DNA of 38,287 nucleotides from Deltaproteobacteria bacterium (lineage in GTDB: Bacteria > Lernaellota > Lernaellaia > JACKCT01), in the NCBI GenBank assembly GCA_020845895.1, contig JADLEX010000107.1:1-38287 (forward strand), given 5' to 3'. Of this stretch, positions 5,996 through 13,640 are shown in pieces (position 1 is the stretch's first letter; every line of letters begins with the position of its first letter). The translations under genes and the position numbers were made by a program. The notes beneath the pieces were generated by a model. That model was not told the DNA's origin and searched no databases. It worked only from the letters and a program-made list of their open reading frames with translations.

Positions 5996-7907
5996 AGCCC
6001 GCCCGGCGCGGCGCACCGTCGCGTTCGTGGGGCTCGTCGCGCTCGCGTTCGCGTTGGCGGGCTGCGCGACGGTTCCCACCAAACCCTCGATGACCGACGA
6101 GCAGGTCAACGAGATTTTTCAGAAGGCCGAGGCGTATTACCGCAATCATTTTTACGACAAGGCGCTCGTGCTTTTCGTGCAGGCGTACGAGGCCGACCCC
6201 AAGGGCGGCTTCGCGGACAACGCGCTCTACAAGATCGCCGGCACGCATATGCGTCGGAGCGAACCCGAAAAGGCGGTCGTCTATTTCGCGCAGTTGCAGT
6301 CGGATTTTCCGACGAGTCCCTACGCCGAGGAGGCGCTCTACAACCTGGGCTACTGCTACTTTCAGATGGGCGACGCCCAACGCGCCTTCGACACGTACAA
6401 GCTCTACCTCGCGCGCAACTCGGCGCGGAACAAGAACCGCGCCCGCGCGTTGGCGGCGCAGTCGCTGGTGAAGCTGGGCCGCGCCGAAGAGGCGATCGGC
6501 TACTGGGCGACGGCGGCGCAGTCGGAAACGGACGCGGGACAGGTCGTCGAGATCCTGCAGCAGGTCAAGGATACGGTGGACCGCGAGATCCCCGGCGACC
6601 GGCTCGCTCAAGTGGTGGGTGACGCGCCCGAGGGCGTCGTGCGCGACTACCTGCGTTATCGGGCCGGGCAGGACGCGGCGTCGGCGGGCCGGACCGACGA
6701 GGCGCGGACGATGCTCGGGGCGATCGACTTTCGCCGCGCGAAGTACCGTTTTTATCAGCAGGCGCGCGACGCGCAGGCGGCGCTCGGCCGTGCGTCGGGA
6801 TCGAAGCCGAGCGTCACGGTGGTCGCACCCGAGGGCGGCGCGCGTGACCCGAACATGCCGCGTCCGTCGTCGGACAAACTCGTCATCGGCGTGGTGCTGC
6901 CGCTCTCGGGGCCGCTGTCGATCTACGGCGATCAGGCGTTGCACGGCATCCTCGTCGGCGTGGAACGCTTCGGCGATTCTCCGGGCGTGCCGCGCATCGA
7001 GGTCGTGATCCGCGACAGCGAGGGTGACGGCGAGACGGCGGCGAGACGCGTGGCCGAGCTCGCCGCGGATTCGCGTGTCGTGGCGGTGATCGGCGCGTTG
7101 CTCGTGAAAGAGGCCGAAGCCACCGCGTCCGCGGCCGAGGAGCATGAGATCCCGCTGATTGCCCTGTCGCGCAAGGAAGATCTGCTCGCCGACAAGGCGT
7201 GGGTGGTGCGCAACGCGGTGACCTTCGCCGATCAGGCGCGCGCGCTGATCCGCTACGCGAAGACATATCAGGGCGCGGGCAGCTTCGGCGTCATGCACCC
7301 GGAAAGCGAGTTCGGCCAGGCGTTCGCCGATGCGTTCGAACAGGCGCTGGCCGAGGAAGACCTCGGGTCCGTCGTCACGACGTCGTACCCGGAGAACACG
7401 ACCGACTGGCGGGCGCAGGCCCGGCGCGTGCTGGGCGCGAAACCCGACGCCCTGTTCATTCCCGACAATGCGGATCGCGTCGCCCTGCTCGCGCCGCAGC
7501 TCGTGTACTTCGGCGTCAAGGACATCACGTTGCTCGGTCCCTCGTCCTGGAATCAGGACGATCTGGCGAAAAAGGCCGGAGCGTACCTGCGTCGCGCGGC
7601 GATCGCCGACGGGTTCTTCGCCCGGGCGGCCGACGCGAACGTGCAGAACTTCGTTGGGATGTACGCCGACAAATTCGCCGAAACCCCGACGCTGCTCTCG
7701 GCGCTCGGCTACGACAGCGTTGGGCTCGTCGCGCGGGTCGCGGCGTCGGGAAGCACGGACAATCGAGCCGCGCTGCGACGCGGCTTGTCGCTCATCCACG
7801 CCTGGTCGGGCGCGACGGGCGACACATCCATCAACGCCGCCGGCGAGTGCCGCAAGTCGCTCTACATCCTGCGCGTCGGCGACGACGCGATCGAAGAGAT
7901 GTACTGA
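5982..7907 (+). CDS. LpoA-like lipoprotein: TPR repeats plus type 1 periplasmic-binding domain
   Basis: A 641-residue protein starts at TTG 5982, chosen for the GGAGAG six bases upstream and the intact lipoprotein signal that follows (hydrophobic stretch ending LAGC, Cys28). Residues 40-270 are helical TPR/YbgF-type repeats (AEAYYRNHFYDKALVLF, ALYNLGYCYFQMGDAQRAF). From about residue 300 comes a Leu/Ile/Val-binding-protein fold, beginning KLVIGVVLPLSGPLSIYGDQ and including IGALLVKEAEA and SEFGQAF. This TPR plus binding-domain order is that of LpoA (LppC family), the outer-membrane activator of penicillin-binding protein 1A in gamma-proteobacteria. In other lineages the family is annotated as penicillin-binding protein activator. 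Ligand and partner here are unknown. Translation is coupled to dnaJ by a 14-base overlap, which hints at envelope protein quality control. Confidence 0.82.
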   Translation: MESGKARPARRTVAFVGLVALAFALAGCATVPTKPSMTDEQVNEIFQKAEAYYRNHFYDKALVLFVQAYEADPKGGFADNALYKIAGTHMRRSEPEKAVVYFAQLQSDFPTSPYAEEALYNLGYCYFQMGDAQRAFDTYKLYLARNSARNKNRARALAAQSLVKLGRAEEAIGYWATAAQSETDAGQVVEILQQVKDTVDREIPGDRLAQVVGDAPEGVVRDYLRYRAGQDAASAGRTDEARTMLGAIDFRRAKYRFYQQARDAQAALGRASGSKPSVTVVAPEGGARDPNMPRPSSDKLVIGVVLPLSGPLSIYGDQALHGILVGVERFGDSPGVPRIEVVIRDSEGDGETAARRVAELAADSRVVAVIGALLVKEAEATASAAEEHEIPLIALSRKEDLLADKAWVVRNAVTFADQARALIRYAKTYQGAGSFGVMHPESEFGQAFADAFEQALAEEDLGSVVTTSYPENTTDWRAQARRVLGAKPDALFIPDNADRVALLAPQLVYFGVKDITLLGPSSWNQDDLAKKAGAYLRRAAIADGFFARAADANVQNFVGMYADKFAETPTLLSALGYDSVGLVARVAASGSTDNRAALRRGLSLIHAWSGATGDTSINAAGECRKSLYILRVGDDAIEEMY

Positions 7908-7999
7908 CCGTCGGCTCTTACCCCGTTCGCCGCGACGCGGTATGGTGAAGTCGCCGGAAAATCCTGTGTTCGTCCGCGTCGAGACCTGACGGAGTTTCG

Positions 8000-9475
8000 A
8001 TGGATCGTCCGCCCGCCCATGCTGACAGGAGCCCTCGCGATTCGGCGCGCCTGCGCGAGCTTCGCATGCGGGCCCGGCGGATCGGGTGGCGCGCCAAGCT
8101 GGCGATCTTTTTCGGGAGCCTGCTCGTTTCGCTGGTGCTGGCCGAACTCGGCCTGCGTTTCACGTCGAAGCTGTATTTTCAGTCCGAATACGGTCTCGAC
8201 GGCCCGCACGTGTACGGCGAGGAACACGCGAAGGACGTACGAACGGTGCTTTGCGTCGGCGATTCGTTCACGTGGGGCGGCGCGGGTAGCGCGGGCGAAA
8301 CCTACCCCGCGTATCTCGAGAAGATTCTCAATGCGGCGGGCGGGCCGACGCGCTGGCGCGTCATCAATCGCGGGATCTGCGAGTCCAACACCTCGCGCCA
8401 CCGCCAGGAGATCGAGGGCTGGCTGCGCGAGTACAAACCGGACGTGGTGGTTCTGCTCGCCGGTTCGGCCAACCGGTTCAACCCGTGGGACTACGACCTC
8501 TGGGCCGATCACAGCGCGTCGCATGCCCTGGCGAGCTGGTTCGCGCACCTGCGCGTCGTCAAGGTCGCGCGAATCCTCTATCTCAACGGATTCGGGCAGT
8601 CGTTCGCCGAGGCGATCTTTCCCGCCGCGGACCGCTTCGCATTCTGGGGGATGCAACGGGAAAAGTGGCGAAAGAACGCGGAAAATGAAGCCCCCGGGCC
8701 GCTGCGCGATTTGTGGCGCGCGGAGGCCGCCGGCCGGCGCACGGATGCGGTCGAAATCGGACGCGCGGCGATCGACCGTGGCGAAGCCGATGATGCCGTT
8801 TATGCTTCCGTCGCGTGGCTGCTGACGGAAGACGGCGACGACGAGTCCGCTGCCCGGCTCGCGGCCGAGGCGCGCGAGCGGTTTCCGAATTCCGAAGTCG
8901 TTCGAAATTTTCAGGCGGCCTATGCCGGGCGGCGGTGCGAACAACTGCTTTTGCGCCGCGGCGCGTATGACGACGGTGTCGGCGCCTGCCTCGACGCGAT
9001 GGACCTCGTCCCGACCGCTTTTCCGATCTACTACGGGGTCACCAAGTATTTCGACCGCCAGAGCCGATTCACGGCGCAAATGGTGCATGATCGCCTTGTC
9101 GCCGTGGCCCGGACGAATCCGGCGGTGCTCGACTACGGCTGGTATCACGATTACCTTGCGATCTTTCGGGACAAGGAAACGTGGGAGGCCGGGGTCCGCG
9201 ACTGGATGTGGGACGATTTGAACGAAATCGCCGGAATATGCGCCGGACACCATGTTTCGTTGACCGTTCTGAATTATCCTATCGACTACCCGCTGGCGAA
9301 CCGAACGCTTCGGGAGTTGTCGGATCGGCATGGACTCGCGTTCGTGGATCTGTTCTCGACGTTCTCGGGCTTGTCCCCCCGGGAACGATATCTGCTCGAT
9401 GACGACCACTGTACGTCCGAAGGCCATCGGGTGATGGCCGAGGCCGTGGCCGCCGCGTTGACGGGGAGGCAATGA
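8000..9475 (+). CDS. membrane-anchored SGNH hydrolase/acyltransferase-like protein (first of cluster)
   Basis: 491 residues. A basic N-terminal tail (1-33) is followed by one membrane helix (about 34-50: AIFFGSLLVSLVLAELGL), so the catalytic part should face the periplasm. SGNH blocks are visible: GDSFTWG with nucleophile Ser89, NRGICESNTSRH, a block III variant GSANRFNP lacking the usual N-D pair, and DDDHCTSEGH with His470 (Asp467 in the DxxH position). SGNH enzymes hydrolyse or transfer acyl groups on lipids or glycans. A middle region (about 230-310) is helical and repeat-like. An ACGGAG sequence lies seven bases before the ATG. Its TGA overlaps the ATG of the next gene by four bases (ATGA), placing it at the head of a coupled cluster. 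Confidence 0.85.
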   Translation: MDRPPAHADRSPRDSARLRELRMRARRIGWRAKLAIFFGSLLVSLVLAELGLRFTSKLYFQSEYGLDGPHVYGEEHAKDVRTVLCVGDSFTWGGAGSAGETYPAYLEKILNAAGGPTRWRVINRGICESNTSRHRQEIEGWLREYKPDVVVLLAGSANRFNPWDYDLWADHSASHALASWFAHLRVVKVARILYLNGFGQSFAEAIFPAADRFAFWGMQREKWRKNAENEAPGPLRDLWRAEAAGRRTDAVEIGRAAIDRGEADDAVYASVAWLLTEDGDDESAARLAAEARERFPNSEVVRNFQAAYAGRRCEQLLLRRGAYDDGVGACLDAMDLVPTAFPIYYGVTKYFDRQSRFTAQMVHDRLVAVARTNPAVLDYGWYHDYLAIFRDKETWEAGVRDWMWDDLNEIAGICAGHHVSLTVLNYPIDYPLANRTLRELSDRHGLAFVDLFSTFSGLSPRERYLLDDDHCTSEGHRVMAEAVAAALTGRQ

Positions 9476-9711
9476 GCATGGACGACCGGCCCGAAACCAA
9501 GCCCGATACAGCCGCGCCGACCGACGCGGACGGACGCGAGCTGCCGAAGTTCACGTCGAATCGGGATCTGCTGCTGTTCCTGTTCCTGATGATCCGGGAG
9601 AACAAGAAGTGGTGGCTGTTGCCCCTGCTCTTCGTGCTCTCGATCCTGTCGATGTTCGTCAGTCTCACCGGCAACGCGTCGATCCTTCCGGCGATCTACG
9701 CGCTTTTCTAG
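9472..9711 (+). CDS. DUF5989-like small membrane protein
   Basis: 79 residues. A polar, acidic 25-residue head, then FTSNRDLLLFLFLMIRENKKWWLLPLLF and one membrane helix (about 44-62), ending with the short tail ILPAIYALF. The KKWWLLPL entry into the helix and the terminal PxIYxLF are what I know as DUF5989, a family of single-helix proteins of unknown role. From memory it often sits beside SGNH hydrolases and carbamoyltransferases in biosynthetic clusters. Start overlaps the upstream stop (ATGA). It is probably a scaffold or anchor for the neighbouring enzymes, by inference only. Confidence 0.8.
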   Translation: MSMDDRPETKPDTAAPTDADGRELPKFTSNRDLLLFLFLMIRENKKWWLLPLLFVLSILSMFVSLTGNASILPAIYALF

Positions 9712-9723
9712 TCGGAGGACGGC

Positions 9724-11229
9724 GTGGTTCAAGCCGGTTTCGACACGCGCGCGCCAAACACCCGGGAGCGGGTGCTCCTCGTACGCACGTACGAATCGCT
9801 CAAGGGGGGCGGACCCACACCCCCGATCGGTCTGGCGTATCTCGCATCGTCGGTCGAGCGGCAATTCGGTTCGGATGTGGACGTTCGTGTCATCGACTCC
9901 GGTCTTCTCGGCGCCGACGACGCGAAGCGCGTGATCGCCGAATTCGCGCCGCGCTGGGTCGGGCTGTCGGGCATGAGCTGCGAGATCGAGCGGATGCGTT
10001 GGTTCGCCCGCGCCGCGAAGGAACTCGCCCCGGGCGCAATCGTGATCGCCGGCGGACCGCACGCCACCATCGCGTGGGAGTCGCTCCTGCGGGATCCGGA
10101 CTTCGATCTCGTGTCGGTGGGCGAATCGGAACACACGATGGTCGAGGTGCTCGGGACCGGGGGCGATGAAGATCGGCTCGCGCGCATCGCCGGCCTCGCC
10201 TCGCGGCGGAACGGCGAGCTGGTCGCGCCCGCACACCGGGAGATGGAACCGGATCTCGACGAGCTACCCTTCCCGTCGTGGGGGCACGTCCCGCTGCGGG
10301 CTTACGCCGCGTTTCCCAACTGGAACGGCACCCCCCGCGAGGCCGCTTACGCGCCGATCGTGTCGTCGCGCGGATGCCCATACCACTGCTCGTTCTGCCA
10401 TAGCATCTTCGGCAAACGCACCCGCCTGCGCTCGGCGCAAAATGTCTTCGACGAGATGGTCTGGCTCGCCGACGCGCACGGCATCCGCGAGTTCCACTTT
10501 CTCGACGACATCTTCAACCTCGACGTCGAACGCGCGTCGGCGCTGTGCCGCCTCATCATCGACTCGGGGCGCAAATTCTCGCTGGCGTTTCCCAACGGGC
10601 TACGCCCCGACATCATGACGAAAGACCTCGTCGGCCTGCTGCGCGCGGCGGGGACCTACCGCGTGCAATTCGGCTTCGAGAGTTTTTCGCCGCGTCTGCA
10701 AAAGGAAACGAAGAAGCACCTCGACATCGAAAAGGCGCTCGACGCGATCCGATGGACCTCGGCGTCGGGCATCATCACCGGCGCTTATTTCATGTTCGGC
10801 TTTCCGACGCAGACCCGCGCCGAGGCGCTGGACACGATCGAGAAGGCTGCGGCCTCCCCGCTCGACGTGGCATATTTTTTCAAGGCGACGCCGTATCCCG
10901 GCAGCGGATTCTTCGACGCCGTCGCGCACGACGCGTGCGACGGCGGCCCGGCGAAGAGCGCGGCGCCCGGCAGCCTCGACGAATACACCCAGCACCACTT
11001 TTTTTCGGTCGACCGCTCGTACGGATTGCTCGACGCGCGGGAGCTCAACGAGTTGATTCTGCTGGCGCAGCGTAAGTTCTATCTCAGAATCGGCAGGCTC
11101 TGGCGCGGATTTCGCAAAGCCCACAACAAACGGGCGTTCTTGTCGAATTTGCTGGCGGTGTTTGCGCTAGTGTTGCAGGGCATGATCCTGACGAGCCTGG
11201 CCGCGCCGTCCGGGAAGGAGAAGCCGTGA
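9724..11229 (+). CDS. B12-binding-type radical SAM enzyme with C-terminal membrane helix
   Basis: 501 residues from GTG 9724, chosen for GGAGGA five bases upstream. Residues 15-160 look like the cobalamin-binding Rossmann domain of B12-dependent radical SAM enzymes (PPIGLAYLAS, VGLSGMS, IVIAGGPHAT), though the classical DxHxxG cobalamin motif is absent, as in many of this class. The radical SAM core follows with Cys218-x3-Cys222-x2-Cys225 (CPYHCSFC), which holds a [4Fe-4S] cluster that cleaves S-adenosylmethionine. FHFLDDIFN and FGFESFS are typical core strands. Unusually, the C-terminus carries a hydrophobic helix (AFLSNLLAVFALVLQGMIL), suggesting membrane attachment. Such enzymes commonly methylate or rearrange unactivated carbons; the substrate here is unknown. 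The TGA overlaps the GTG of the next gene. Confidence 0.88.
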   Translation: MVQAGFDTRAPNTRERVLLVRTYESLKGGGPTPPIGLAYLASSVERQFGSDVDVRVIDSGLLGADDAKRVIAEFAPRWVGLSGMSCEIERMRWFARAAKELAPGAIVIAGGPHATIAWESLLRDPDFDLVSVGESEHTMVEVLGTGGDEDRLARIAGLASRRNGELVAPAHREMEPDLDELPFPSWGHVPLRAYAAFPNWNGTPREAAYAPIVSSRGCPYHCSFCHSIFGKRTRLRSAQNVFDEMVWLADAHGIREFHFLDDIFNLDVERASALCRLIIDSGRKFSLAFPNGLRPDIMTKDLVGLLRAAGTYRVQFGFESFSPRLQKETKKHLDIEKALDAIRWTSASGIITGAYFMFGFPTQTRAEALDTIEKAAASPLDVAYFFKATPYPGSGFFDAVAHDACDGGPAKSAAPGSLDEYTQHHFFSVDRSYGLLDARELNELILLAQRKFYLRIGRLWRGFRKAHNKRAFLSNLLAVFALVLQGMILTSLAAPSGKEKP

Positions 11230-11399
11230 GACGCGTGATGGCGATCATCTACTGCTCGCTGGCGATGCTGATGCCGTGGCGCGTGCGCGTGTGGTTCGGC
11301 AGCGTGCTCGCCTATTCGTCGCAGGCGGTCTACGGATTCACGACCTGGCTGGTGCGCACGATCGTGAAGAACTTGCAGCCGAAGAAGGAATCGGCGTGA
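11226..11399 (+). CDS. 57-residue membrane-associated peptide, unrecognised
   Basis: This short gene fills what would otherwise be a 166-base gap. It starts at GTG 11226, overlapping the radical SAM stop (GTGA), and its own TGA at 11397 overlaps the GTG of the PP-loop gene in the same way. The product begins MRRVMAIIYCSLAMLMPW, continues with an aromatic second hydrophobic segment (VWFGSVLAYSSQAVYGFTTW) and ends in a basic tail QPKKESA. Two short hydrophobic segments suggest a hairpin or amphipathic membrane peptide. The double coupling to flanking genes is the main evidence that it is real. No family recognised. Confidence 0.68.
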   Translation: MRRVMAIIYCSLAMLMPWRVRVWFGSVLAYSSQAVYGFTTWLVRTIVKNLQPKKESA

Positions 11400-12238
11400 A
11401 GAAACTCGCCGTCATGTACTCGGGGGGCACGGACTCGACCGCGGCGGTGATCCGCGTCGCGCGGGACTTCGACGAGGTCCACCTGCTCACCTACAAACAC
11501 CGCGGCATCACGCAGGTCGAGAACAGCCACCACAACGTTCCCAAGCTTTCCGAGCTTTTCGGCGACGACAAGTTCGTCCACCGCTATTACGACATCGACC
11601 GTCTGCTGCGCGAGGTGAGCTACTCGCGCTACGCGCACTTCGTGGGGCGTTACGGATTCTTCAACCTGGCGACCTGCGGGCTGTGCAAGTTCACGATGCA
11701 CCTGCGCACGCTGCTGTACTGCCTCGACAACGGCATCACGCACATGATCGACGGCGCGAACCACAACATGTCGCACTTTCCGGCGCAGATGCGCGAGGTG
11801 ATCGACGAGCTGCGGCGCATGTACGGGCGTTTCGGCGTCGAATACACGAACCCGGTGTTCGAGCTCGACTTCCCCGACAACATCGACTGGTACCACAAGA
11901 TGTGCCTGCAAAACCTCGCCCGCCGGCCCAAATCGAACACGCCCAAGCCCACCGGCGAGACGGTGACGACCGGCAAAATTCTCCAGGATCACGGCTTTTT
12001 CGAGGAGGAGAACATCAAGGGCGAGAAGATCGACCGCAAGGTCCAGCCCCGCTGTTTCCAGTTCGCGCTCCTCAACGTCTTCGCGCTGTCGTACTACATT
12101 CCCAAACACGGCATGGACCGGTACAAGGAGATGCTCGCGAAATTCTTCGGCGAGAAGCGCGTGATGTTCGAGGAGGAAGTGGCGGAATACGTGAAGGACC
12201 GGCAGCGAAGCCGACTGGCGCGGCTCATCGAAGCGTGA
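11396..12238 (+). CDS. PP-loop ATP pyrophosphatase of unknown substrate
   Basis: 280 residues from GTG 11396, giving MKKLAVMYSGGTDS at the N-terminus. The frame stays open upstream but the extra residues are the shadow of the small membrane gene. SGGTDS at 9-14 is the PP-loop, which binds ATP and adenylates a carbonyl or activates a base, releasing pyrophosphate, as in QueC, ThiI and asparagine synthetase. A CGLC pair (Cys94, Cys97) with Cys109 nearby, together with the later QPRC motif, could bind zinc or carry sulfur. IDGANHNMSH resembles the second nucleotide-binding loop of the fold. It is not QueC: the C-terminal CxxCxxC zinc motif is missing. Translation is coupled to the upstream peptide by GTGA. 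Its likely role is amide, nitrile or thio group formation on the cluster's product. Confidence 0.82.
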   Translation: MKKLAVMYSGGTDSTAAVIRVARDFDEVHLLTYKHRGITQVENSHHNVPKLSELFGDDKFVHRYYDIDRLLREVSYSRYAHFVGRYGFFNLATCGLCKFTMHLRTLLYCLDNGITHMIDGANHNMSHFPAQMREVIDELRRMYGRFGVEYTNPVFELDFPDNIDWYHKMCLQNLARRPKSNTPKPTGETVTTGKILQDHGFFEEENIKGEKIDRKVQPRCFQFALLNVFALSYYIPKHGMDRYKEMLAKFFGEKRVMFEEEVAEYVKDRQRSRLARLIEA

Positions 12239-12284
12239 CACCCGTTCGAGGTTCGCTCCGCTCCGCGAAATCCGCCCCCGTGCG

Positions 12285-13586
12285 ATGACTCGATCCGTCT
12301 CCATCCGCGACCGCATCGCCCGTGCGATGGTTCGTCCCGCGTTCGCGCGGGTGCTCGCCCTCGCGTTCTCGCTGGCGATCCTCGCCGCCGCCGAATTCGC
12401 CGCGCGCGCGCTCGTGCCCGTCGCCGAGCTCGACCGCGTATGGTCGATCATCGAGCGCGACTCCGCGCTCATGTGGCGAAACCGTCCGGACCTGCGCACC
12501 GAATTCGCCGGCGTGCCCGTGCGCGCTGACCGGCGGGGATTCCGCATCTCGGCCGAACGGCCCGCAGCGATTGACGACCGGCGATCGGACGCGCCGCGCA
12601 TCGTCTGCCTCGGCGAGTCGCCCACGTTCGGATGGGGGGTGCGTTTCGAGGACGCGTACCCCGCGCGCGTGGAGAAGTTGCTTTCCGAGCGGCTCGGGCG
12701 CGCGGTCGAGGTCGTGAACGCGGGCATGATCGGCTACTCGTCGCATCAGGGGCGTCTGCTGCTCGAGCGCGAAATCCTCGCGCTGCGTCCCGACATCGTG
12801 AGCGTGCCCTTCGTCATCAACGACATCGACAAATACCGCTTCTACTACAACGACGGCGGCCCCGACCGTGGCGTGGTCCCAGCCCGCCGCGCGCTGACGA
12901 CCGCCGAAAATCTGCTCGATCGCAGTCGGTTCTTTCAAGTCTTCACGCGCGCGTTCCGGCAGGTCGCGTATCGCGGCGAGACCGCCGACGGAAAGCCGAT
13001 GGCCTTCTACCGGCCGCAGCGGCTGCGCGTCGATCTGGCGGATTATCGCGAAAACCTCGTCGCCATCGCGCGGATCTGCCGGGAGCATGCGATCACGCCC
13101 GTCTTCCTCGCGATGAAGGTAAACCTGCCGGTCGCCCCCGTCATCGCCCCCGAAGCGGCGACGGCCGCCGCCGAGCATGTGGCTGCGGCCGAGCGCGCGA
13201 TCGATGAAGGCCGGACCGACGACGCGAAGCGGGAACTCGACGCCGCGGCCGGACTCGATCCGACCAATTGCGAGATCGTTTATCATCGGGCCGTGATGGC
13301 GCGGCATGCGGGCGACGCGCGCGGCGCCGAGGCGGCGTTCGCTGAAACCATGGACTGCGAAGCCGGCCGTTGCGGCCGCGACGCGCTCACCTACAACATC
13401 GAGATGGGGCGCATCGCGACCGAGGAGCAGGTGCGTTTCATCGACATCGCCGCGTCGTTCGCCGGGGCTCCCGGTGTCGAATACTTCCGCACGCTCCAGC
13501 GCGATCCCATCCATCCAAATGAGGCGGGCCACCGTCTGATCGCCGACCGGCTCGCCGAGGTGGCCGAGCGCGTGCTGGCGAAATGA
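12285..13586 (+). CDS. membrane-anchored SGNH hydrolase-like protein (second of cluster)
   Basis: 433 residues with an N-terminal membrane helix (about 22-40: FARVLALAFSLAILAAAEFA). SGNH blocks: GESPTFGWG with Ser112 in the nucleophile position (GDS replaced by GES), NAGMIGYSSHQG, a block III form VINDIDKY with the N-D pair present, and DPIHPNEAGH with Asp407 and His410. Residues about 280-350 contain an Ala-rich helical insert with a TPR-like appearance. It is more like the third SGNH protein at 30927 than the first at 8000 in its GYSSxQG block. It follows the PP-loop gene by 46 bases without a strong ribosome site, and a perfect hairpin lies directly after its stop. Confidence 0.85.
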   Translation: MTRSVSIRDRIARAMVRPAFARVLALAFSLAILAAAEFAARALVPVAELDRVWSIIERDSALMWRNRPDLRTEFAGVPVRADRRGFRISAERPAAIDDRRSDAPRIVCLGESPTFGWGVRFEDAYPARVEKLLSERLGRAVEVVNAGMIGYSSHQGRLLLEREILALRPDIVSVPFVINDIDKYRFYYNDGGPDRGVVPARRALTTAENLLDRSRFFQVFTRAFRQVAYRGETADGKPMAFYRPQRLRVDLADYRENLVAIARICREHAITPVFLAMKVNLPVAPVIAPEAATAAAEHVAAAERAIDEGRTDDAKRELDAAAGLDPTNCEIVYHRAVMARHAGDARGAEAAFAETMDCEAGRCGRDALTYNIEMGRIATEEQVRFIDIAASFAGAPGVEYFRTLQRDPIHPNEAGHRLIADRLAEVAERVLAK

Positions 13587-13610
13587 AACCGGCGGCTCGC
13601 GCCGCCGGTT
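13587..13610. terminator. bidirectional terminator hairpin between convergent genes
   Basis: AACCGGCGGC (13587-13596) pairs perfectly with GCCGCCGGTT (13601-13610) around the tetraloop TCGC. It starts on the base after the SGNH stop and lies 30 bases past the end of the prepilin gene on the other strand. The minus-strand side is followed by a T-rich TTTCATTT; the plus-strand side lacks a T run. Confidence 0.65.
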
Positions 13611-13640
13611 GATGTTCGGTCGATATGGAGACGAGCCGCG

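Noticed and set aside
4085-6109. Long 674-codon open frame on the minus strand
   Set aside because: It overlays bfr's end, hicBA and dnaJ on the other strand and has the Arg/His/Ala-rich composition of a GC-rich shadow frame; no motif.
5850-7799. 649-codon open frame on the minus strand
   Set aside because: Shadow of the LpoA-like lipoprotein gene, which has a signal peptide and clear domains in the other frame.
11276-11395. Upstream extension of the PP-loop gene
   Set aside because: The extra 40 residues are a shadow of the 57-residue membrane gene, and the GTG at 11396 gives the family-typical start just before the PP-loop.
11396-12238. Identity as QueC (7-cyano-7-deazaguanine synthase)
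   Set aside because: The PP-loop matches, but the C-terminal CxxCxxC zinc motif and queuosine neighbours are missing.
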